A stretch of DNA of 64,000 nucleotides from Magicicada septendecula. Its lineage: Eukaryota > Arthropoda > Insecta > Hemiptera > Cicadidae. The DNA lies in the NCBI GenBank assembly GCA_034769895.1, contig CM068372.1, positions 233,138,843 to 233,202,842 of the forward strand, written 5' to 3'. Under the pieces are notes generated by a model. That model saw only the letters and a list, made by a program, of their open reading frames with translations. It was not told where the DNA came from and did not search any database. Positions within the stretch are counted from its first letter, which is position 1. Each line of letters begins with the position of its first letter. Below, one piece after another: positions 11,407 through 23,204 of the stretch. A program made the translations under genes and the position numbers.

Positions 11407-12511
11407 TGAAACCCCTCTTTTATTTTATGTTTTTTTTGTAATTTTTTTTTATTTTATTTTTATTATATTTTTTGCAAAAGGGGAGAAACACGATATTTAA
11501 AACTAGGTGGTGAACCTAGAGGAAGCATAAAGTCTGCAAATGCCCAAGCTACAATCACAGACATGTCCACTGGTGGATGACAGGACTTGCAAATGAAAAA
11601 ATCTATTAACAAAACAAGTGTGAACTTTATTCAGCGTGTAAGCATATACATGGTATAGCAAGGCATACTTTAGCAATGAATAAAATGATGAGTAAAGTTG
11701 AAATACATCTTTACATACATGTCATAATACTCCACAGTATAAGATTGTGAGTGAGTATTTAATTCAGTGGCAGTAAAAGAGTGGATGCCACGCTATCTCA
11801 AAACGACATTGTAAATCTCTTAACATGTGATATTTGAGCTTAAATTTAAATTGTCTACACCCTGCCACGCTATGTCCAAGATAATTCTTACAATAATTTT
11901 GTGTTCACATGTAATATGGAAATCATTGAGTGCTATTTAAAGTATAAATTAAATAGGCTAGCCTTTTCAGTAATTCTGTAAGCACATGTACTATCATATC
12001 ATAATTTTTGTCACATTCCCCCCCCATTGAAAATTACACACAAACACATACATAACACATATAACACACATCCACAATTTCTGTACCCACCCTCTCACAA
12101 TAATCCTTTGCAATAAATGTACAACTATAAATATATATACAAAGCGAGCTTAGTAGTTCCCAGTTAATCACCCATAATATGAGCATTTAAATAACACCAG
12201 AAATGGAAATGCCCCCAACAGAACCAAGACTCAAAATATTAATTAGCTACCACATCAATAATTATAAAACAAACTCCGAGTATTTAATCATGTTAATAGT
12301 TTAAGCCACCACACTTGAAGAAAACAGACAGCCCCCCCCAGTCCTGAATTATGCCCGCACGGCGGGACAGGAGCAAGCAGGATATAACTAACTCTCAGAT
12401 AAATTACTCATTAGAAAAAACGGAAAACTTAGAGCAGTTCATGAGGATACATGTGTGTGTGTCCAATTTCCTTACATAGTACAAGAAGCTATAACAGGTT
12501 GCATAAGACTT
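11407..12511 (-). repeat. Element Y right (5') LTR, first part
   Basis: Direct repeat of 5,406-6,514, with only scattered differences (for example in the C-run near 12,020 and the CT-rich start). It ends at ACTT (12,508-12,511), where element Z begins. Confidence 0.9.
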
Positions 12512-14691
12512 TGTGCTGAGTCAAAAGATTCAGCGCGAGTTTATTGGCATTTTTGACGGTAAGAGCAGTACGAAATTTAAAGTAATAGGAAGTGCTGCTC
12601 TCTACCCGCGGTTAGGAGAGGCTACCGTTTTCGAATTTTCACTGTTTGATCCGTGTCGCCATCTGCTGAGATTTTGCAGCAGTTTTAAAAACAGTGCTGC
12701 GTCCTGGTGAGAATTTCCTTACAAACGGACAACGAACGGAAATTTTCTGTTAAGGTTTGTCTCAAAATGGAAGTCTAACTCACGACCTCGTAGAAAATCT
12801 CTTCGGTGGAGAGAAGTGTGAAAATCTAGCATCGACTTCTTTTAAATATGAGATAAGTTTCTTAACGACTGCGGGTTCACTGAACAGAGACAAGTCCTGC
12901 TGCCACTGAACGAAATGACATCTTAAAAGCTCCACACTCGACACCGAAGAGAACAACGACCGCAACAACATGCCAATCATGAGATCGCCACGCTATAGAT
13001 AAGAGATCATCCTTCTGGGCACATATAAGCAGGTGAAAAATATCCATTTATATTCACACGTAGAATCAACATGGCACCAGTTATACATAATCATCAGTTT
13101 TACCGTTCAAGTATACATTCATTTGGATCCCCAATTGATGGGACAGTTTAGTGTGAACACTAAGTATTAATTGTAAAATTTCAATACATGTATAGTAAAT
13201 TGTCAGTTCAGAGACTGACATGTCTACAACACAGCATCCAACTTAGATTTACACTCATTTCTTTATAGAGCTTTCGCTACAGATTTAAAGTCAGTTTTGT
13301 TATTATAATTTTCTCAAGTTTAATTTACCAGGCATAAAACATACATTTTCTCTTATTTTTAAAATCAGGTTAGGTCATTTGTATAAAAAGATTACTGGGG
13401 AGGTAGGTGTTATTTTAAATTAGTTTCAACCAAGCTGTGCCTGTCGAAACACTTTTCAACTTGTTTGTCGAAACAAGGTTGTTGAGACAAAATTTGTTGA
13501 GACTGGTGATAAGTTGAAGAAACATGTCCGTCTCTGACACACAATGTACTTTTTTATATAAGGTGCTAATATGGTGCAATTTTTCTCTTTTCATTAATTG
13601 GCCCTATTTTAGTCTATATAAATTCTTTATATTAATCATGGTAACTGGGGGGCGTTAATTATTTGAAACAATTTTTATTTCTCACCTTAATTAAGTATTT
13701 TAGCACTTAGCCACTTAGGCACTTGGTTTTAAATTTTAATGTCCTGGGGACATTTGTATGCAATACTTTATGATACACATGACGTGCAATTAACCCACAC
13801 CATGGGGGTACATTTATAGAAATAAATCTTTAATCCTAATTGGGATTCCTACAAAGAAGAAGTTTAGAATTTATATACACCAGAAGGGTAATATAAAAAA
13901 GGGCGTGGCAAGAGACCTTTATGTATTTGTATACTATTGTATATGTAATTTGTCTTGTGGAACGTGTTATGTCTGTATATTTCTGTGTACATTTTGGGGG
14001 ATATATATATATATATATAAATATTATGCATTACTGTACTTTTGGTGGGATATAGGGGTTTATTATTAGAATTTATATACACCAGTAGACGAGTATTCTA
14101 TCTCAATAATCGTGGCTGATCATTTCTTTATGAAAATTAATTATTTTATTTAACAAGTATAGTAAGTGTCACCTTTAAAGTTCATTTAAATTGGATGAGT
14201 AATTATTTTAATTATTAATAGTAACTGTGAATGAAATCATTTACCTTCATCAATTTATATGCTGCATTTTAAAAGAAACTTAAAATATAAATTTTATATT
14301 TTAATAAATAGTTTAATGGGAGTTTTATTTTGAGGTTAATGATTATTTTAAGTTTTCAATTCATTGATGGTGACATAGCAATTATTTTCTTGGATTCAGT
14401 TTATATTTTTCAGGTGGCCTTGTTGAGAGGGTATACTTCTTTAGTTAACCATTTAGAAGGGGAATTATAAATCACTGTTGTTTTTTGATAGTTTTATTAT
14501 GAGATAGAATAATAAAATGGGATTGTTAATTATTTAATTCTTGAGTTTTTATTGCAAGTCCCGTCTTACTGGATCCAGCGCAATTTTTAGCTTCTCTAGG
14601 CCTTAGCCTAGTTTTAATTAACTTGTAACCCCTCTTTACAAAAAGAAATATTCTTTTTGTTTTAACTACTCAAAATGAAGTAGGGGTTTCA
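12512..14691 (+). repeat. Element Z 5' LTR
   Basis: 2,180-bp LTR, unusually long for Gypsy elements, almost identical to 20,211-22,385. TG...CA ends are present. It includes a short TA run near 14,001-14,018 whose length differs between the two LTRs. Confidence 0.95.
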
Positions 14692-15331
14692 TTTGGTAGT
14701 TGAGCGCGCTTACGACAAGGGTCCTGTGGGTGTGACGGGGCTTGCAAACTTAGGAAATATTTTAAAATTTTCACAATGTTTAGTTCTTAAATAGAACTTA
14801 GAAAAATTTTCAAGGCCCTATATCCCAAGGTTGAAAATATTTTGTTAGTTTTAAGGTTTGAAACATATGTATATGTACTTGCCCGCCTTGCATAGTGAAT
14901 AGTGCCACGTGGTAGGAAATTTTAGAAGGGGAAATCCCTGGGCAAGACTTATCGCAGTCGGTGCTTAGTTAGTTTGAGTTTACCTTACCCATGTTTGGGG
15001 AGGTGTTGCGGTTTTTTTGTGATTAGGCGGTATGGCCCGATCGGCAGTCGGTTTCTGCCGATAAATGGTAGCCGGAGGTAACCTAAGAAATGGTTAAAAT
15101 AAATTTTCGTTGGTCGGTATTTTGTTTTTCGTGTTGTGTGTGTTGTGTGTGTGTCGCGTTCCTTTTGTCTGGTGTAATCGAGTGTGAGCTGTTCAGGTAG
15201 TGGGCTAGTTCTCGCATCGTTAGGTGGACCCGCAGTCTACTCTTTGGAAGAACAGTACTTGGGTTTTTCAGATTCTGGTTAGTTAGAATAAGTTTTAAAG
15301 TTTTGTTAAGTGTGCCGACCGCGAAGTGAGG
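14692..15331 (+). other. Element Z leader with candidate primer-binding site
   Basis: This is untranslated sequence between the 5' LTR and gag. The bases after the LTR are TTTGGTAGTTGAGCGCG. A TGG at this position is where the tRNA 3' CCA would pair. The element Y leader has a similar word, but the tRNA is not identified. No short upstream gene is supported. Confidence 0.55.
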
Positions 15332-16603
15332 ATGACTTCGATAAATCCTGAGTTGTTTGTAAGGGAGGAAATTGAGTTCGAGCTCCGGGCCCGGGGTAAA
15401 GAAACCCAAGGCAATGTCCAAACCTTACGGCGGCTGCTCCGTGAAGCGCTGACCGCGGGTGATGCGCTCTCCAGGGTCACTATCACTGACCCCGAGAGTG
15501 AGTGGGAACGGTGTACGGAAAAGTGGGGTGAGCTGAAGGAGTTGGCTCAATCCATCGAAAGTTTGGAGGAGGGACCGGGATGCTCTCTCGTTGTCCGGCG
15601 GATCCGGCAACGTATGCAGCACTTGATTCATCGGCTGCAAAATTTACTGGCACAAGTCAGTGAACCGCCATATATAACACCGCCACCATATAATATAAAA
15701 GAGATAATACAGGAGATTACCTCGACCCTCCAAGGGTCACCACCGGTAAGAGCATCCACCCCAATTCCGGTTGTTGAGGAGTCCGTGATCTCAGCGCTGA
15801 ACACTTCTTCATACAGAGAAGTAGAGCCTGTACGGACTGGTTCGGGGGCGGCAACGTACAACCACCTGCCCAACCCACTTGCCGATATTATTAAACAACT
15901 GCCAGTCGTGGACGGACTGGAAGCAGATAAACTACTCCCTTTTTTCAAGATAGTCTTTGACTTGAAGGACTATCCGGGTATGCTGGAGCGAACGGTGCTC
16001 GAACTCATCTTCCCCTACTGTCGCGGTACCATGGCTGACAGGGTGGCGGAGGTAATGCGACGCAAGCAAGGTGTGGATGAGTTCCACCGGGTGGTGCTGA
16101 GGGCGTTCGTACCCAGTAGAATGATGGAGCAATTGCGCCATCGGCATTTTTATAAAGTACAGGCACGGGGCGAAAGATTGGCCCAGTATGTGCTGCGAAT
16201 GCGCCAGGTAGCGCGTATTCTGGGAATGGGGATGTCGGAGGAAGAGGTAGTCCAACACATCCTCGACGGCGTCTCTGCCGACGACCGTCTGCGACTAGTT
16301 TTTGCACAGCGGCCGCAGTGGTTTACCGACCTGGAGCGACTCTGCGTTATGACGGAGACCATGCAGATGACCGACCAGGCGAGCGGAAACAGTAGACGAG
16401 CCGAACCAAGACCTCAGACATCGGAAGGGGCCAGAGAGCCTACCTTCCCCCGACAGGCCCAGCCAGCTCGAAATCGTCAGCAAACAAATCCAAATACTGT
16501 GATTTGTTATAATTGTAACCGCCCGGGACACGTGGCGAGAAATTGTATGCGAAGGCGCGCGCGACCAGCACCACCTATGTCTAGACCAGCGCCAAAAAAC
16601 TAA
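15332..16603 (+). CDS. gag: Element Z Gag polyprotein with CCHC zinc knuckle
   Basis: Intact frame of about 423 residues from the ATG at 15,332. The frame is open a little upstream, but 15,332 is the first ATG. The N-terminus (MTSINPELFVREEIEFELRA) resembles that of element W's Gag (MAQFNPDLLLKDELSYEAVL). A capsid-like region spans roughly residues 190-350 and contains IFPYCRGTMADRVAEVMRR and the FYKVQARGERLAQYVLRMRQ segment. A CCHC nucleic-acid-binding knuckle, CYNCNRPGHVARNC, lies near residue 395, followed by a basic tail. Gag forms the cytoplasmic particle and packages the RNA. Pol starts 26 bp after the stop in a different frame, so how pol is expressed (frameshift, reinitiation or other) is not shown by the sequence. 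Confidence 0.92.
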   Translation: MTSINPELFVREEIEFELRARGKETQGNVQTLRRLLREALTAGDALSRVTITDPESEWERCTEKWGELKELAQSIESLEEGPGCSLVVRRIRQRMQHLIHRLQNLLAQVSEPPYITPPPYNIKEIIQEITSTLQGSPPVRASTPIPVVEESVISALNTSSYREVEPVRTGSGAATYNHLPNPLADIIKQLPVVDGLEADKLLPFFKIVFDLKDYPGMLERTVLELIFPYCRGTMADRVAEVMRRKQGVDEFHRVVLRAFVPSRMMEQLRHRHFYKVQARGERLAQYVLRMRQVARILGMGMSEEEVVQHILDGVSADDRLRLVFAQRPQWFTDLERLCVMTETMQMTDQASGNSRRAEPRPQTSEGAREPTFPRQAQPARNRQQTNPNTVICYNCNRPGHVARNCMRRRARPAPPMSRPAPKN

Positions 16604-16629
16604 GTAGACAGGGGAAGATATTTCGGAGG

Positions 16630-19600
16630 ATGTCTTCCCCCCGCTTCAATTCTGTTCAACTTCCGTCGACCTCCAGGCAGCCGTTAAAAGCCCCATCTTC
16701 AAATATCAAGGTCCAGTCCGCTACCTCGCAACAACTTTCTGTATGCCCCTTTCTGTCGCTCGTGGTAAAGGGGGGTCAGCTCAGAGCCTTAGTTGACTCC
16801 GGTTCAGCCCGATCCATCATTTCATCTCGGGTACATGCGGACCTTGAACAACAGGGTTTAATTATAAGGTCAGAAAAGTCATCTGCTATATGCTGGACGG
16901 CATCCCGTGAAATCTTGCCTATCTCCCGGGTTACTTCCTTTAAGATCAAAATTGATGGGTTTTCTTGGGTGTGGTCTTTTCTGGTTTCTCCTGCTCTGGG
17001 AGTGGATTGTATCATTGGTGCCGATTTTATCGCAAAAAGTGGTCTCGTGCTGGACATCCAAGCGCACCAATGTTTTTTTAAATTTAATCGGGAGGTTTTA
17101 ATTCCGTTCCTTGGGTACCAGGGCGCTAAGCCGGGTATCCAAGAAGTAGCTTGTCCCGATTCTGCACGAGACCATCTCACTCCATCCCAGCAGACGGCCT
17201 TAGATCATTTGTGTGAGGAATTTCCCGAGGTGTTAACTCCTACTTTGGGACTCACACACCTGCTGGAATATAAAATCAGTCTTACAGATACGAAAATAGT
17301 GAGGTCACACCCTTACAAGTTTGCCCCTCCTAAGATGACCATTCTGCGAGAGAAGGTTCAAGAATTATTGGACCAAGGGGTGATTGAACCTTCTCATTCC
17401 AGCTATGCAAGTCCAGCATTTTTAGTGCCAAAGCCTGGTGGCAAACAAAGAATGGTTATAGATTACAGGAAGTTGAACGCCAATATCGAGGTGGATTCTG
17501 TTCCCCTCCCGGATTTACATTCGGCCTTTGATTGGTTCAGTGGGGCCAGATTTTATACCATTATCGATCTGAACGCGGCCTATCATCAGATACCTCTTGC
17601 CAAAGAAAGTAAACCATACACAGCTTTTTGTGTACCCTGGAATTTGTACCAGTACACAAGGGTTCCCATGGGTTTGGCTGTGGGGGCCCAGACACTTACT
17701 CGCCTTCTTGACACTGTCTTTCACGACGTCAAATTCCGTTTCGTCTATAATTATCTTGACGATCTGTTGGTGTATAGTGAGACTTTCGAGGATCATCTGC
17801 GGCATTTAAGAGAGGTGTTGGGTCGTTTAAGAGAGGCTGGCCTCACTGTCAATCCCGAAAAGGTTCGTTTCGCCCAAGAGAGTATTTCTTTCTTGGGCCA
17901 TTTAATTTCATACAAGGGCGTGACGGTAGACCCAGAGAGGACACAAGGCATCCGTGACTTTCCTCCGCCAAGGGATGCGAAAGGCATAGCGAGATTCGTC
18001 GGTATGATAAATTTTTATCGGCGTTTCATACCGAATATCGCTGAAATTGCCGCTCCCTTGAATGAACTGAGGAAGAAGGGGGCAAAGTTTGCATGGGGGG
18101 AAAACCAACAGAAGGCTTTTGATACCTTAAAGGAAGCCATCATTTCCCCACCGGTGTTGCGGATGCCCGACTTTTCAAAACCGTTCATTTTGCAGACGGA
18201 CGCGAGTTCGGTTGCGCTCGGAGCGGTCCTTTCCCAGGTTATTGACGACGCTAGGCAGCCTGTGGCTTTTATCTCACGCACGTTGACCCAGCAAGAACGT
18301 AAATCATCCGTTTATGAGCTAGAGTGTTTAGCTGTTGTATACGCTCTAGATAAGTTCAGGCGTTTCCTGGAACATGCTGAGTTCCTGCTCGAGACCGACA
18401 ATCAGGCTCTCTCATGGCTTCTAGCTCATCCCCGGCAACTGGGTAAAATTGGTAGATGGGTGGTGAAAATCTCATCCTTTAAGTTCACCGTGCAACACAT
18501 CAGGGGATCCCAGAATGTGGTTGCAGATGCCTTATCCCGTATGTTTTCCCAACCCAGTGATGCCCAAGCTGAGCAACCCTGTTCCGTTCTTCTCGATTTT
18601 CCGTTAGCCTTCACTGATGTGTTACCCCATCAGTTAAACGACGAAGTGCTGGGTCAAGTCATCCAAAATATTAAGCAGGGTAACGTACAGGCCCCTTATT
18701 TCTTGTCCAAGGGAGTCCTTTGCTGTCGAGAAAGAAAAGGACGAGCACCTAAAATCGTGCTGCCTAGCAAATTAGTGCCCATGGTCTTCAGTTATTACCA
18801 TGATTCCCCAATCGGAGGCCACAAGGGAATTTCGAAGACCATTTCCAGTATTAGGAAACATTTTATCTGGAAGGGCATGGATAGAGACATCGCGACGAGA
18901 GTAAAAAACTGTCATCTGTGTGGCTTGAGCAAGCCTGCCCAGAACACCAAACTAGGGTTGTTATCGTCTGAGGTGGCGAGCAGACCAATGAAAAAGTTAT
19001 TTATTGACTACGTGGGGCCGTTCCCCCGTAGCAAGTCAGGTAATGCTTACCTGCTTGTTTGTGTAGATGCCTTTTCAAAGTTTGCCTGGCTACTGCCCTT
19101 ACGGCAGGCAACCGCTCGTTTGACCATCAACGCTTTACAGAACCACGTTTTTCAGCATTTCGGTCTTCCGACCATCATTGTCTCGGACAATGGTCCGCAA
19201 TTTATTTCAAACGAATTCAGGCGTATGTGTTTCGCCAGTGGCATCAAACACGTAACCACTTCCCCTTATCCCCTTATTATCCACAACCGTCCCATGCGGA
19301 GAGATTCAATCGGAATCTCCGGTCCGCCTTGATTGCTTATCACGCTGAGCAACAAACCACCTGGGATCAGAATCTGAAGTGGTTACAATTAGCCTTCAAC
19401 ACGGCCAGACACGACAGTCATCAGGCCGTGCCCTTTGAAATTTTGTTTGGATTCTCGCCCGCACTCCCGTTGACCAACCTATGGGATATTGAAGATCTTC
19501 TGCCGCGGGAGCCCAATAATAAAACTGCGGAGAGATGGAAAATGGCTCGGAAGAATTTGCTGCGAGCGCACGAGCGGGTCCGTCGGCGTTATAATCAGGG

Positions 19601-19847
19601 GCGTATTCCAAACCCCTTCCGGATTGGTGACTGGGTCTATTGCCAAAGCCACCCACTCAGCTCTGCCGCCGACAAACGTGCTGCGAAGCTATGCTACCGT
19701 TGGTCGGGGCCATACCGAATCATAGGATTTACGTCACCGGTGACGGCCCGGCTGGGCGTACCGGGAGACAAACAAAAGTTGTTGACAAGCCACATTTCCA
19801 AACTTAAACGTTGTCGGGGGCTATCCAAAACGTTCGAAGGGGGATAG
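16630..19847 (+). pseudogene. pol: Element Z Pol: protease, reverse transcriptase, RNase H, integrase
   Basis: Pol region in Ty3/Gypsy order. Protease shows ALVDSGSARSIIS (D-S-G). Reverse transcriptase shows RMVIDYRKLNANI, FYTIIDLNAAYHQIPL and the YLDD catalytic box. RNase H shows LQTDASSVALGAVLSQ and ends with the ADALSR motif. Integrase shows an H-H-C-C zinc domain (GGHKG...CHLCG), a core with FIDYVGPFPRS and SDNGPQF, and a C-terminal WSGPYRIIGF module (GPY/F type). Integrase-after-RNase H order places Z in Ty3/Gypsy rather than Copia; I do not assign a clade. The ATG at 16,630 is the first of the frame. The region looks almost whole, with about one apparent break, which could also be an assembly error given how young the LTRs look. 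No envelope gene follows. Confidence 0.93.
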
Positions 19848-20210
19848 TCCCCGTAAAGATAGGACGGAGGTCCATGTTAAATGTGGAAGTCGTGTTCAGG
19901 CGAATGGGGCGAGCCTCAGGAGATCGGAATATCTACCTACGTAGGAATCTTTCTTTGGTCTTTAGCTCTCTCTCTCTTGTGCTGTATGCGGACTCTGATC
20001 AGGTCAGCATGCAGCACTCGCACACTTACATAATACATATCTTCTTTCGTCTCTTTCGTTTTCCTTTTGAATTCTGTTCTCCTGAGAGCAAGCTCAGCTG
20101 AGCCAACCCAACCACGACGTCCACTGGTATCTTTTGGGGAGAGGTACACTGCAGGGTACCCTCCTGGCATTTAACGTTGGGGCAACTATGTTGCCCTTTT
20201 GGGGTGAGGG
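19848..20210 (+). other. Element Z 3' untranslated region with polypurine tract
   Basis: Short non-coding stretch between pol and the 3' LTR. It ends TTTTGGGGTGAGGG (20,197-20,210) directly before TGTGCTGAG. That tract and parts of 19,940-20,196 are shared with element Y's pre-LTR region. Confidence 0.75.
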
Positions 20211-22385
20211 TGTGCTGAGTCAAAAGATTCAGCGCGAGTTTATTGGCACTTTTGACGGTAAGAGCAGTACGAAATTTAAAGTAATAGGAAGTGCTGCTCT
20301 CTACCCGCGGTTAGGAGAGGCTACCGTTTTCGAATTTTCACTGTTTGATCCGTGTCGCCATCTGCTGAGATTTTGCAGCAGTTTTAAAAACAGTGCTGCG
20401 TCCTGGTGAGAATTTCCTTACAAACGGACAACGAACGGAAATTTTCTGTTAAGGTTTGTCTCAAAATGGAAGTCTAACTCACGACCTCGTAGAAAATCTC
20501 TTCGGTGGAGAGAAGTGTGAAAATCTAGCATCGACTTCTTTTAAATATGAGATAAGTTTCTTAACGACTGCGGGTTCACTGAACAGAGACAAGTCCTGCT
20601 GCCACTGAACGAAATGACATCTTAAAAGCTCCACACTCGACACCGAAGAGAACAACGACCGCAACAACATGCCAATCATGAGATCGCCAAGCTATAAATA
20701 AGAGATCATCCTTCTGGGCACATATAAGCAGGTGAAAAATATCCATTTATATTCACACGTAGAATCAACATGGCACCAGTTATACATAATCATCAGTTTT
20801 ACCGTTCAAGTATACATTCATTTGGATCCCCAATTGATGGGACAGTTTAGTGTGAACACTAAGTATTAATTGTAAAATTTCAATACATGTATAGTAAATT
20901 GTCAGTTCAGAGACTGACATGTCTACAACACAGCATCCAACTTAGATTTACACTCATTTCTTTATAGAGCTTTCGCTACAGATTTAAAGTCAGTTTTGTT
21001 ATTATAATTTTCTCAAGTTTAATTTACCAGGCATAAAACATACATTTTCTCTTATTTTTAAAATCAGGTTAGGTCATTTGTATAAAAAGATTACTGGGGA
21101 GGTAGGTGTTATTTTAAATTAGTTTCAACCAAGCTGTGCCTGTCGAAACACTTTTCAACTTGTTTGTCGAAACAAGGTTGTTGAGACAAAATTTGTTGAG
21201 ACTGGTGATAAGTTGAAGAAACATGTCCGTCTCTGACACACAATGTATTTTTTTTATATAAGGTGCTAATATGGTGCAATTTTTCTCTTTTCATTAATTG
21301 GCCCTATTTTAGTCTATATAAATTCTTTATATTAATCATGGTAACTGGGGGGAGTTAATTATTTGAAACAATTTTTATTTCTCACCTTAATTAAGTATTT
21401 TAGCACTTAGCCACTTAGGCACTTGGTTTTAAATTTTAATGTCCTGGGGACATTTGTATGCAATACTTTATGATACACATGACGTGCAATTAACCCACAC
21501 CATGGGGGTACATTTATAGAAATAAATCTTTAATCCTAATTGGGATTCCTACAAAGAAGAAGTTTAGAATTTATATACACCAGAAGGGTAATATAAAAAA
21601 GGGCGTGGCAAGAGACCTTTATGTATTTGTATACTATTGTATATGTAATTTGTCTTGTGGAACGTGTTATGTCTGTATATTTCTGTGTACATTTTGGGGG
21701 ATATATATATATATAAATATTATGCATTACTGTACTTTTGGTGGGATATAGGGATTTATTATTAGAATTTATATACACCAGTAGACGAGTATTCTATCTC
21801 AATAATCGTGGCTGATCATTTCTTTATGAAAATTAATTATTTTATTTAACAAGTATAGTAAGTATCACCTTTAAAGTTCATTTAAATTGGATGAGTAATT
21901 ATTTTAATTATTAATAGTAACTGTGAATGAAATCATTTACCTTCATCAATTTATATGCTGCATTTTAAAAGAAACTTAAAATATAAATTTTATATTTTAA
22001 TAAATAGTTTAATGGGAGTTTTATTTTGAGGTTAATGATTATTTTAAGTTTTCAATTCATTGATGGTGACAGCAATTATTTTCTTGGATTCAGTTTATAT
22101 TTTTCAGGTGGCCTTGTTGAGAGGGTATACTTCTTTAGTTAACCATTTAGAAGGGGAATTATAAATCACTGTTGTTTTTTGTTAGTTTTATTATGAGATA
22201 GAATAATAAAATGGGATTGTTAATTATTTAATTCTTGAGTTTTTATTGCAAGTCCCGTCTTACTGGATCCAGCGCAATTTTTAGCTTCTCTAGGCCTTAG
22301 CCTAGTTTTAATTAACTTGTAACCCCTCTTTACAAAAAGAAATATTCTTTTTGTTTTAACTACTCAAAATGAAGTAGGGGTTTCA
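20211..22385 (+). repeat. Element Z 3' LTR
   Basis: 2,175-bp direct repeat of 12,512-14,691, about 99.5 percent identical by eye. It is followed by the target duplication ACTT and then by the continuation of element Y's LTR. Confidence 0.95.
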
Positions 22386-22639
22386 ACTTAATTATATAGG
22401 GTCCACACATGCAGGCACAAAACTTAACGTGTGAGTTTTTGCAGAACTTGAGCAAATTAAACGCGGTATCATGAGTCTGCTTCTGAGAGCGTCTGTAGAT
22501 TTACAGTGTAGTGGTAGATGAGAGAGTGTAAAGTAAAACAGAAGGGTCCACCTGGATAATCCGGTGTAACAAAGTGGCACTGGTTAAGCTGTAGCGTATA
22601 GGTAGCACAGATAATTCCTGGGGGCAGAGTTCCTCTACA
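22386..22639 (-). repeat. Element Y right (5') LTR, continuation after element Z
   Basis: Matches 6,511-6,764 of the left LTR (GAGTCTGCTTCTGAGAGCG and similar words) and then stops. The roughly 470 bp that complete the left LTR are not present beyond 22,639, where X-like sequence begins. Confidence 0.85.
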
Positions 22640-22807
22640 TTTTTACGTTACTAGGATCCGCCTCATGCTCTTCAGTGAATTCAGGCGCGTACCTACTCAA
22701 CGTATCCGCTATTCTATTATTACTAGCTTTAATATATCTGATTATTTTTTTTGCATGTCAGCTTTAATTTTTTGTAACATACGCATCATTTCAGCTTGTA
22801 CCGCCAT
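22640..22807 (-). mobile_element. Element X: RNase H tail and short upstream piece
   Basis: On the minus strand 22,740-22,640 reads NNRIADTLSRYAPEF, the conserved RNase H C-terminal motif (ADxLSR) of Gypsy-type pol. Just upstream, a separate short frame starts with ATG at 22,807 (MAVQAEMMRMLQKI). This could be the start of the element's first gene, in which case much of X's interior is absent. It has the same orientation as the integrase remnant at 4.3-5.4 kb on the other side of Y and Z. Confidence 0.6.
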
Positions 22808-23200
22808 CTTTTTTTTTCTTTACTTATAATTTGGTTATTACAGTTCTTATTTAGACCGTGTATAATAATTCTTTTTATTTAGCACTACCAGTTCGAATAA
22901 ATTAATTAATACTGATATTGTAACTTGTTGTTCTTTAAAACAATCTTCGTGATCAATAAATTTATTAATGTTTGTTACAAAAAAAAAATATTTTTATAAA
23001 AAAACTTCATTTTTTTTAAGTATATTTAATTTCTTTAATTCAATTATTTTATTCATTTAATTTTGGTTTCCCAATTAATTAATGCACTGTTCTTCAAATT
23101 TTAAGAATTCCTTGAAGTCTAGCCGATCCCTGTCAAACGCGGTAAAATTCTAATTTGAATAATTATTAAGTAATGGTGCGTTCGATTGTGGAATCGATTC
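22808..23200. other. AT-rich sequence, possible LTR or leader of element X
   Basis: Very AT-rich with A- and T-runs. No gene is seen. By position it could be the leader and LTR of element X, but no matching copy was found to confirm this. Confidence 0.3.
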
Positions 23201-23204
23201 ACCC

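Larger units (their letters stand above)
12512..22385 (+). mobile_element. Element Z: young, nearly whole long-LTR Ty3/Gypsy retrotransposon
   Basis: Z is a 9.87-kb plus-strand LTR retrotransposon. The 5' LTR is 12,512-14,691, gag 15,332-16,603, the pol region 16,630-19,847 and the 3' LTR 20,211-22,385. LTRs start TGTGCTGAG and end GGGGTTTCA. ACTT flanks it on both sides (12,508-12,511 and 22,386-22,389), the 4-bp duplication expected of Gypsy integrases. The LTRs differ at only about ten places over 2.18 kb by eye, so the insertion is recent. No env is visible. It looks almost whole, with about one apparent break in pol. It is inserted in the right LTR of element Y. Confidence 0.95.
5406..22639 (-). 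mobile_element. Element Y: Gypsy-type LTR element with gag and an acidic region but no visible pol, hosting element Z
   Basis: Y is a minus-strand LTR element. Its left (3') LTR is 5,406-7,230 and its internal region 7,231-11,406. Its right (5') LTR starts at 11,407, is interrupted by element Z, resumes at 22,386 and stops at 22,639, short of the full LTR length. The two LTR copies run in parallel for about 1.35 kb with only scattered differences. Inside, a gag-like segment is followed by a long Glu/Asp-rich segment. No protease, reverse transcriptase, RNase H or integrase was recognised, so Y looks non-autonomous. It is inserted in the pol region of X. No clean target duplication is visible, which fits the incomplete right LTR. 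LTR divergence looks larger than for Z, so Y is intermediate in age. Confidence 0.8.
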
